Origin: an uncultured Collinsella sp.
Lineage (GTDB): Bacteria > Actinomycetota > Coriobacteriia > Coriobacteriales > Coriobacteriaceae
Length of the DNA: 64,000 bases
Assembly (NCBI GenBank): GCA_900550195.1
Contig: URRB01000008.1
Location: forward strand, 1 to 64,000
Reading direction: 5' to 3'
Positions within the stretch are counted from its first letter, which is position 1. Every line of letters starts with the position of its first letter. The notes beneath the pieces are model-generated. The model did no database searches. It was not told where the DNA came from and worked only from the letters and a program-made list of their open reading frames with translations. Below, one piece after another: positions 58,185 to 64,000 of this stretch. The translations under genes were made by a program, and so were the position numbers.

Positions 58185-58306
58185 TCGGGGGCCGGGGCGG
58201 GTTAAGTTTGCTGCTCTACAGTCCTGCGCAAGACGGAAAGCACATTAAGTGCTTTCCTTTGCGTGCGGAACTCGCGACAAACTTAACCCCCGCCCTCAGC
58301 CCCGGA
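58185..58306. repeat. Large nested inverted repeat
   Basis: The outer arms GGGGCGGGTTAAGTTTG (58194-58210) and CAAACTTAACCCCCGCC (58278-58294) pair with a short C bulge. An inner hairpin GGAAAGCAC-ATTAA-GTGCTTTCC (58235-58257) is extended by GCGCAA/TTGCGTGC. It lies in the gap between rnj and the phosphoesterase gene (57985-58472), where I see no gene. Confidence 0.65.
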
Positions 58307-58433
58307 AGCCCTCCCTGCCGTCACATTATTCAACCAGTTTTGCGGGCGTGCGCCGCTGCGCGGCTAGCCCGCGTGCTCCTCGGCGGGGTTGGTCTGATTG
58401 TTTTTGTTGAAGCTCTGCCTTTGGCTCAAATGG

Positions 58434-58467
58434 AAACGGGGGACGCATTTGCATCCCCCGTTTTTGT
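58434..58467. terminator. Terminator near the phosphoesterase stop codon
   Basis: AAACGGGGGACGC / GCATCCCCCGTTT, 13 bases each with one mismatch, an ATTT loop and TTTTTGTT on the plus strand. On the minus strand it lies six bases past the stop codon with a shorter T-run. Confidence 0.7.
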
Positions 58468-58472
58468 TGTGG

Positions 58473-58940
58473 TTACTCTAGATCAATAAATTTGGTGCTT
58501 ATGATCTTGCCGTCTTTTACTAGCATTCTGGCCATGGTGGGGCCTCGGGTGCCTCTGGGGTAGCTAGCGCTGCCCGGGTTGAGGACTAAACAACGGCCCA
58601 CTTGGGCTTCTTTGGTTACGTGGGTGTGACCATTGATGGCTACGTCTACGGATCCCACCGGAAGGTCTTCGCGGTAGTGGGCTACGGCGAATTTGAGGCC
58701 TTCGTAGGTAAAGAGCGCAAGACGGTCTACATCGGGACCGTAGTCGCGGTAGTAATCGTTGTTGCCCAGTACGGCCCGCACGGGGGCGATGGTGCATAGG
58801 TGCTCGTAGTCCATCTCTGACGTGAGATCGCCGGCGTGGATGATCAGGTCTGCGCCCTCAAGCTCATCCAAGAGCGCAGGCGATAAATAGCCGTGGGTGT
58901 CCGAGATGATGTCGATGCGCTTGGCGCTTGCGCTGTTCAT
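58473..58940 (-). CDS. YfcE-family metallophosphoesterase
   Basis: 155 residues. Calcineurin-like motifs: ISDTHGYL (metal ligands), HAGDL, LGNNDYY, AVAHYRE, NGHTHV and NPGSASYPRG. The size and motifs fit the YfcE/MJ0936 family of manganese-dependent phosphodiesterases; the substrate is unknown. The ATG at 58940 follows GGAAGGGATCCC. The longer frame upstream crosses the terminator of the neighbouring operon and is spurious. It stands alone between that operon and the inverted repeat. Confidence 0.9.
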   Translation of the reverse strand: MNSASAKRIDIISDTHGYLSPALLDELEGADLIIHAGDLTSEMDYEHLCTIAPVRAVLGNNDYYRDYGPDVDRLALFTYEGLKFAVAHYREDLPVGSVDVAINGHTHVTKEAQVGRCLVLNPGSASYPRGTRGPTMARMLVKDGKIISTKFIDLE

Positions 58941-58979
58941 GGGATCCCTTCCGCAAAAAACGATTCGGCAGATACATAC

Positions 58980-59031
58980 AAAAAAGCCCCACGGCTCCGC
59001 AGACGATGGGTCTACAGGGCTGCGGGGCCAG
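58980..59031 (-). terminator. Terminator of the LytTR operon
   Basis: CGCAG/CTGCG and GCCCC/GGGGC stems in two steps (58983-59027). On the minus strand they are followed by TTTTTTG, four bases past the response-regulator stop codon. Confidence 0.7.
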
Positions 59032-59035
59032 TGTG

Positions 59036-59752
59036 CTAGAGACTCAGAGCCTTCTTGAGCGGCACGACGCGGCGGCGCGAAACCGGCACGCGTTCGTCGA
59101 CGCCCGTAATGCCCAGCTGGATGGCGCCCGAGGGCACCGTCTCGACGTCCGTAACGCACGCCAAGTTGACGATATAGCGGCGGTGAACACGGAAGAAGCC
59201 AAAGTCGCAGAGCTTGGCCTCAAGCTGCGCCAGCGAGGTCGTCGACAAAAAGCGATCATCGACGGTATAGATGCAGGAGTAATCGTCCTTGGCCATGATA
59301 AAGCGAATGTCGTCCACGGGAATGAGCACCTTGCGGCCGCCCTTTTCCACCGGGATACGCTCGATGGTCACCTTGCTGTCCGTAACCGGCTTGGCGCGTT
59401 GCATGACCTTCTCGATCGCGCGATCCAAGCGAGCTTCCTCGACCGGCTTCATCAGATAATCGACGGCATCCACGTCGAATGCCTCGACCGCATGGTCACT
59501 ATACGCAGTCACAAACACGATCGCCGGCGGATTTTTGAGCTTATGCAGCGCCTCGGCAAGTTGCAGGCCCGAGGCACCGGGCATCGAGATATCGAGAAAC
59601 ACGACATCCACGCGACTTTCCATAAGCATCTCGATGGCGGAGCGGACGCTCGACGCCTCAGTGATCGTGCCGATCTTGCCCGTTTGCTCGAGCAGGAAGC
59701 GAAGCTCCGAGCGAGCCGGCGCCTCATCATCCACAATCATCGCACGCAGCAT
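59036..59752 (-). CDS. LytTR-family response regulator
   Basis: 238 residues. The receiver domain has acidic pocket VDDE, phosphoacceptor Asp in VVFLDISMPG, conserved Thr/Lys in FVTAY and LMKPV. The C-terminal LytTR DNA-binding domain (IPVDDIRFIMAKDDYSCIYT, FFRVHRRYIVNL) follows. It pairs with the sensor kinase encoded just upstream. The ATG at 59752 is chosen because MLRAMIVDDE is the normal start of the receiver; AAAGG lies ten bases upstream. LytTR systems often control cell-surface, autolysin or peptide-signalling genes; the target is unknown here. Confidence 0.92.
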   Translation of the reverse strand: MLRAMIVDDEAPARSELRFLLEQTGKIGTITEASSVRSAIEMLMESRVDVVFLDISMPGASGLQLAEALHKLKNPPAIVFVTAYSDHAVEAFDVDAVDYLMKPVEEARLDRAIEKVMQRAKPVTDSKVTIERIPVEKGGRKVLIPVDDIRFIMAKDDYSCIYTVDDRFLSTTSLAQLEAKLCDFGFFRVHRRYIVNLACVTDVETVPSGAIQLGITGVDERVPVSRRRVVPLKKALSL

Positions 59753-59824
59753 AGGGATAAAACCTTTCGTCAACTAACTACGCCGGGCATCCGTCGCATG
59801 ACGTTGAGCCCGTAGCCTTTTATT

Positions 59825-61168
59825 TTACTCTTGAATGTCAAAGATGCTCTCTGACAAATCAAGATGAAGGAGCACTTTGGTGCCCTTGCCCGGCGCCGAT
59901 TCGACACGCGTATAGGAGTGCGGCCCATAAAAGCGATGGATGCGCTCCGAAATATTGTGCATGGCCACACCGGCGCCGCCACCCTGGGGAGAGCTGGCGT
60001 CGGGACGGGCAGAACGCTCGTCAAACAGTCTGGCGGCGGTACCCTCATCCATGCCCACGCCATTATCGGCCACGGCAATCAAGATTGCATCCTCGCCGTC
60101 TTGGTGAACGGTCACGTCGATCCTCAGGGCGTCGTCATCGCCCATACCATGACGCACGGCGTTCTCGACAATCGGCTGGATCACGAACGCCGGCACCAGC
60201 GTATCTTCCACGTCCTCGGACACATCGAACGTCGCAAGCACGCGATCCTCGCCAAAGCGGGCCTTCTCAAAGGTAAGGTAGCGCTTGGTCTGTGCGACCT
60301 CGCGCGAGACCGGAATAAGCGATCCCGAGTTGTCGAGCGTGGCACGATAGAACGATGAGAACTCACGAAGCAGTTCGCGGGCCCGCAGCGGGTCGGTGCG
60401 CGTAAACGATGCAATGGTGTTCAGCGTGTTGAACAGGAAGTGCGGGTTAATCTGCGCCTGCAGCGCACGCACCTCGGCGCGCGCCGTGAGTTCCTTTTGC
60501 ACCTCGAGCTCGTGGATGGCGAGCTGCGTGGACAAGATCTCGGCAAAGCCCGAGGCAAGCGCATACTGGGTACGGTCGACGGCGCGCGGGGTCTTGTAGT
60601 AGAACTTGAGCGTGCCGACGGTACGATCGCCCACCTTGATGGGGGCGATAATGCCGGCGGGGACTTGGTTGTGCGAGCCGTCCGAGCCCACGACATCCAC
60701 CATACGGTTGAACGACTGCACGATGCCATGTTCGATAACGTAGCGTGTGGCAAGCGTGTGGATGGGAGTATCGGGCAGCAGTTTTTCCTCAAACTCGCCC
60801 GCGCAGGCAAGCACGTTGTCCTCGTCGGTGATGGCCACCGTCATGGCGCGCGTCTCGGGCAAAATGCGCCGGCACACCAAACGCGCCGACTCCTGCGTCA
60901 GACCGCCCTTAATGTCCTCGAGCATGGCCGAGGCCACCGAGAGCGTCTCCTCGGTGTACTGGGAGCGCACCGAATCGGGATTGAGCGTCAAAAAGATAAA
61001 GATGCACAGAAAGATGCATAGCAGCGCGCAGGCAATCACCGTGGCGATCGGCTCGATACCGGTCACCAAGGCAAAAATAAAGTACACCAGCACGCAAATG
61101 GCGCAGGCGACGGCAATGATGCGAAAGATTGATATTGAACTATCGCGCTGGGCGCGGCGGTCGATCAT
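59825..61168 (-). CDS. LytS/YehU-type sensor histidine kinase
   Basis: 447 residues. Two N-terminal membrane helices (IIAVACAICVLVYFIFALVTG, VIACALLCIFLCIFIFL), a GAF-like sensor region (about 70-215), the His_kinase domain with the phosphoacceptor in LQAQINPHFLFNTLN, and a HATPase domain (VENAVRHGMG, DNGVGMDEG, GGAGVAM). There is little periplasmic sequence, so the signal is probably sensed in the membrane or cytoplasm. The start overlaps the glycosyltransferase stop by four bases, indicating coupled translation. The response regulator follows 72 bases later. Confidence 0.92.
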   Translation of the reverse strand: MIDRRAQRDSSISIFRIIAVACAICVLVYFIFALVTGIEPIATVIACALLCIFLCIFIFLTLNPDSVRSQYTEETLSVASAMLEDIKGGLTQESARLVCRRILPETRAMTVAITDEDNVLACAGEFEEKLLPDTPIHTLATRYVIEHGIVQSFNRMVDVVGSDGSHNQVPAGIIAPIKVGDRTVGTLKFYYKTPRAVDRTQYALASGFAEILSTQLAIHELEVQKELTARAEVRALQAQINPHFLFNTLNTIASFTRTDPLRARELLREFSSFYRATLDNSGSLIPVSREVAQTKRYLTFEKARFGEDRVLATFDVSEDVEDTLVPAFVIQPIVENAVRHGMGDDDALRIDVTVHQDGEDAILIAVADNGVGMDEGTAARLFDERSARPDASSPQGGGAGVAMHNISERIHRFYGPHSYTRVESAPGKGTKVLLHLDLSESIFDIQE

Positions 61169-62352
61169 TCGGCCCCCTCCAGGATACTGATCAGTTGTGC
61201 GTCACGCCAAAGCCCGTCCATGATCTTGGGCCAAAAGCTCTGGAAACGCAGGTAGCTTGCAGCGTTTTGGCGCGCATAGGCCTTTGCCTCGCCGATACCA
61301 TGGCGCCAAATGCGCAGGTAGCCCTCATGCTCGCGGGTAAACACGCTGCGGACCATAGCGGTCTTGCGCACGCGGTCGTCGAGCTCGCGCGAAATCCACG
61401 GGCCCGGGTAGGGCATGAGCGATGCCGCCGTAACGGGAATGAGCTCCTTTTGATGCGCGGCGAATGTCAACTTGGCCCGTTCGTAGTACCAACGGTATAC
61501 ATCCTGCATAAAGCGCGGTGAGCGCTTTTCGGACTCCGGAGGCAGATGGCGCACGGTCCACTCGTTATCGAACCACACGTCGTAGCCAAACATGCGCATG
61601 TTAAAGAGGTAATCCAAGTCCTCGCCGCGGGTGATAAACGGGTCAAAGGCTACACGCGTAAAGGCGCGGGCGTGCAGGGCCATCAGGCCGCCGCACACGT
61701 AGTTGGATCGCGAGATGCGGGTGCCCGAGAGCGCCTTTTTCATCCAACGGTTGAACTCGATGCGCTTGGTCCACCAACGATGGCAGATGCCCGCCTTGTC
61801 CGTGGGAGCCAGCGGCGAGCCGTCGCGATCGTAGAAATAGCCGCTCTTGACCAAGATCGGCAAGCCCTGACGCGTCTGCTGCCCCAACGCATAGGTCGCG
61901 CGCTTCATAAAGTCGGCGTCGATGACAGTCTCATCGTCATCCAAAAAGATAACCGCGTCATGACCCAGCACAGCGGCACAGGCTAGCCCCATGTTGCGGA
62001 TGGCACCGTAGCCTCGCAGGCTCACGCACTCGCCCGAACCCTTGGGCGCGATCTGAGCAACCCGGTCTGCGATGCGCGAGGCCTGGGTGTTGGTGACAAC
62101 GGTGACCTTGAGCGTGGGATGCGCGTCGACAATCTCGCGCACGCGCAGCGACACATCGGCTGTGGCAGAAACGGGACAGACCACCAAAAGGATGATGCGC
62201 GGGATGTCACGTACCTGCTCAAGCGAGGCCAGACAGCGGTCGAGTTCGGGATTGTCGGCGTTGAGTCGCGTCGAATGGTCATAGGTGCCAGGGGCGTTTG
62301 CGCAAGCGTCATCGCCCGCCCAATACGTTGGAATCACGACTGTGGCGTTCAT
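61165..62352 (-). CDS. Family 2 glycosyltransferase
   Basis: 395 residues. GT-A fold: VVIPTYW at the N-terminus, the DXD-type metal site in VIFLDDDETVID, and FITRGEDLDYLFNMRMFGY resembling the ED catalytic-base region. No membrane helix is evident, so it is probably cytoplasmic or peripheral. It could build a cell-surface glycan or modify a teichoic acid, but the acceptor is unknown. It is the first gene of an apparent three-gene operon with the sensor kinase (four-base overlap) and LytTR regulator. Confidence 0.85.
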   Translation of the reverse strand: MNATVVIPTYWAGDDACANAPGTYDHSTRLNADNPELDRCLASLEQVRDIPRIILLVVCPVSATADVSLRVREIVDAHPTLKVTVVTNTQASRIADRVAQIAPKGSGECVSLRGYGAIRNMGLACAAVLGHDAVIFLDDDETVIDADFMKRATYALGQQTRQGLPILVKSGYFYDRDGSPLAPTDKAGICHRWWTKRIEFNRWMKKALSGTRISRSNYVCGGLMALHARAFTRVAFDPFITRGEDLDYLFNMRMFGYDVWFDNEWTVRHLPPESEKRSPRFMQDVYRWYYERAKLTFAAHQKELIPVTAASLMPYPGPWISRELDDRVRKTAMVRSVFTREHEGYLRIWRHGIGEAKAYARQNAASYLRFQSFWPKIMDGLWRDAQLISILEGAE

Positions 62353-62373
62353 GCCTTACCCTCCCTGCAACAC

Positions 62374-62409
62374 AAAAACGGGACGCCGCCAAACACAGGC
62401 GACGCCCCG
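62374..62409 (-). terminator. Terminator downstream of the UMF1-type transporter
   Basis: CGGGACGCCGCC (62379-62390) pairs with GGCGACGCCCCG (62398-62409), 12 bases with few mismatches. Five T follow on the minus strand. It also separates the transporter from the glycosyltransferase operon. Confidence 0.75.
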
Positions 62410-62523
62410 CGACCTAGCTGATTCCATCATACCCACTTGGGCAAATCATTGCTCGCAAGTCGCAATGTTTATTGCGGATAACCCCAAAAGAGTACCGTGG
62501 ACAGGCACAATAGCCGCTCGCTC

Positions 62524-63783
62524 CTATGCGGCATGCTCTGCTGCCCGAGTCATGCGGGACAGGCGAACCAGCAGCATAAAGCCAACGATCAGCAGCACGC
62601 CAATAGAAAGGACGCCCAGCGACGGGTTGCCGGTCAGCGAGGTAACGACCGACACCAGGAAGGTACCCATGACGCTTGCATAACGACCAAAGATGTCAAA
62701 GAAGCCGTAGTACTCGTTGGACTTTTCCTTGGGGATAATGCGACCAAAGTAGCTACGGCTGAGCGCCTGCACGCCGCCCTGGAACAGGCCGACCATAATG
62801 GCAAGCACCCAGAACTCAAAGGCGGTCTTTAGGAAGAACGCGGCGAACAGCACAATGCCCATGTAGGCGGCGACCGCCACCAGGATCATGTTGAGCGTGC
62901 CCACGCGTCCGGCGAGCTTGCCGTAGATGATGGCGGACGGAAAGGCCACGAACTGCGTAACGAGCAGCGCCAGTACCAGCAGGGTCGAATCGATGCCCAA
63001 AGCCGAGCCGTAGCTGGTAGCCATGGAAATGACCGTGTGGACGCCATCGATATAGAAGAAGAACGCAATCATGTAGACCAGCACGGTCTTGTTGTGGGCG
63101 ATCTCGCGCATGGTGTGTCCGACCTCGGAGAACACACCGCCAACGATGTGGCCGATGGTGTCCTCGGGACCGCGCTCGCGACCATACTTTTGCTTATAGG
63201 TGTGAATGAGCGGCAGGGTAAAGATGAGCCACCAGGCACCAGTGATGATAAAAGACAGACGCGTTGCCAGCATGGTGGGGACGCCAAGAGCGGGGCCACC
63301 CATGATGAGCGCCAGGCAGATGACGAACGGCACGGTGGAACCGATGTAGCCCCAGGCATAACCCGAGCTGGACACGGCGTCCATGCGCTCGTCGGTGGTA
63401 ACGTCGGGCAGCATGGCGTCGTAGAACGTCATAGAAGAGTTAAGGCCGATGGTGCACAGCACGTACACGGTCAAAAATGCCATGGCGGACATTGGGATAG
63501 CCTGCGCCAGGCAAAGAACCAGGCCCGTGAGGAAAAAGCCCAAGAAGAACTTGATTTTGTTGCCAGCGTAGTCGGCAAGTGCGCCCAGAATGGGCATGAG
63601 CATGGCGATGACCAGCGAGGCGATCGTCTGTGCATTGCCCCAGGCGACCACCAGGTCGGCCGAGGAAGCGCCGGTATTGATGGCGTTAAAGTAAATGGGC
63701 ACCACCGAGGTATTGAGCAGCACGAGGGCCGAATTGCCCACATCATACATAACCCAGTTACGCTCGAGCTTGGTGTATTTCAT
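62524..63783 (-). CDS. UMF1/Atg22-like MFS transporter
   Basis: 419 residues with about 12 membrane helices. The N-terminus NWVMYDVGNSALVLL and the MLPDVTTDERMDAVSSSGYAWGYIGS loop are typical of the UMF1 family of major facilitators, related to the vacuolar amino-acid effluxer Atg22. A second conserved block, FGRIIPKEKSNEYYGFFDIFGRYASVMG, is also present. Substrates of bacterial members are not established. It is expressed alone, with its own terminator 115 bases past the stop codon. Confidence 0.88.
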   Translation of the reverse strand: MKYTKLERNWVMYDVGNSALVLLNTSVVPIYFNAINTGASSADLVVAWGNAQTIASLVIAMLMPILGALADYAGNKIKFFLGFFLTGLVLCLAQAIPMSAMAFLTVYVLCTIGLNSSMTFYDAMLPDVTTDERMDAVSSSGYAWGYIGSTVPFVICLALIMGGPALGVPTMLATRLSFIITGAWWLIFTLPLIHTYKQKYGRERGPEDTIGHIVGGVFSEVGHTMREIAHNKTVLVYMIAFFFYIDGVHTVISMATSYGSALGIDSTLLVLALLVTQFVAFPSAIIYGKLAGRVGTLNMILVAVAAYMGIVLFAAFFLKTAFEFWVLAIMVGLFQGGVQALSRSYFGRIIPKEKSNEYYGFFDIFGRYASVMGTFLVSVVTSLTGNPSLGVLSIGVLLIVGFMLLVRLSRMTRAAEHAA

Positions 63784-63884
63784 GGACAGGGACCCTTCGT
63801 ATTCGCCCGATATGCAGTTAGTTCATCGTACCCCAATTGTCCAGAACCGCCGGTAAGGATTCGGCAAAGGGGCACGCACGGGCC

Positions 63885-64000
63885 CTATTCCTCGCGGTCG
63901 AACTCCTCATCGGCATTGAGCACGCGACCGCTGTAGTTGACGTGACTGGTCACGGCATCCATGTCACCGGTCTCGATAAAACGTGCGACCGTGCACTCGT
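63885..64000 (-). CDS. 3' end of an unidentified gene (partial)
   Basis: The minus-strand frame open to the window edge ends in TAG at 63885-63887. The last residues read CTVARFIETGDMDAVTSHVN and end ADEEFDREE. The acidic end and good codon use indicate a real gene continuing beyond 64000. The fragment is too short for a family call. It lies 100 bases upstream of the transporter gene on the same strand. Confidence 0.6.
   Translation of the reverse strand, partial: ECTVARFIETGDMDAVTSHVNYSGRVLNADEEFDREE

Noticed and set aside
58208..58489. 93-codon ORF downstream of rnj
   Set aside because: It covers the nested inverted repeat and a terminator. No start signal or family resemblance.

Overview
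The window looks like a high-GC Gram-positive chromosome of the Coriobacteriia type, most likely Collinsella or a close relative. This is inferred from gene families, not from a marker gene: a tagatose-6-phosphate lactose pathway with several lactose-type PTS/GH1 pairs, actinobacterial GarA/FtsR-like and LexA-regulon genes, and SpoVS, RNase Y and RNase J side by side. No rRNA operon or CRISPR array is present.

Positions 1-23.8 kb are a carbohydrate region. A minus-strand tagatose-6-phosphate operon (lacA, lacB, lacX, lacC) and lacF (the only lactose-type IIA) precede three tandem modules. Each module has a LacI-family regulator divergent from a lactose-type PTS IICB plus a GH1 6-phospho-beta-galactosidase (5.66-10.56 kb, 10.58-15.57 kb, 15.59-20.47 kb). 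Every module ends in two or three copies of a roughly 60-bp palindromic repeat with two alternating subtypes. A Phd/RelE-type toxin-antitoxin pair, a DeoR-family LacR-like regulator, galM and a lone mannose-family PTS IIB lacking the catalytic histidine follow. Sugars would be imported as 6-phosphates, hydrolysed by LacG, and galactose-6-phosphate passed through LacAB and LacC. No lacD is visible in the window.

Positions 23.9-28.3 kb are accessory DNA: a tRNA-Thr, a small unknown gene, two decayed ORFs, a PH-domain membrane protein and a tyrosine integrase. It ends at a 3' fragment of tRNA-Pro(GGG) that has the form of an attachment site. The intact tRNA partner is not in the window.

Positions 28.5-39.9 kb hold housekeeping genes on both strands: a CDP-alcohol phosphatidyltransferase, a GarA-like FHA protein, an FtsR-like MerR protein, apt, an NlpC/P60 hydrolase, degV with a DUF1836 regulator that appears to share its operator, trxB, an MGDG-synthase-type glycosyltransferase, dut, nrdR, a YneA-like LysM protein and lexA.

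Positions 39.9-58.0 kb are one long minus-strand core block: rnj, ftsK, rodZ, yajQ, rimO, pgsA, cinA, recA, recX, rny, a GHKL ATPase, spoVS, miaB, miaA, hflX. From 58.5 kb to the end come a YfcE-like phosphoesterase, a glycosyltransferase-LytS/LytTR operon, a UMF1-type transporter and the 3' end of an unidentified gene.

The most unusual content is non-coding: a two-hairpin element with compensatory base changes downstream of lacB and lacC, the module-capping palindromes, and two large inverted repeats at 36.6-37.0 kb that share a loop in opposite orientation.
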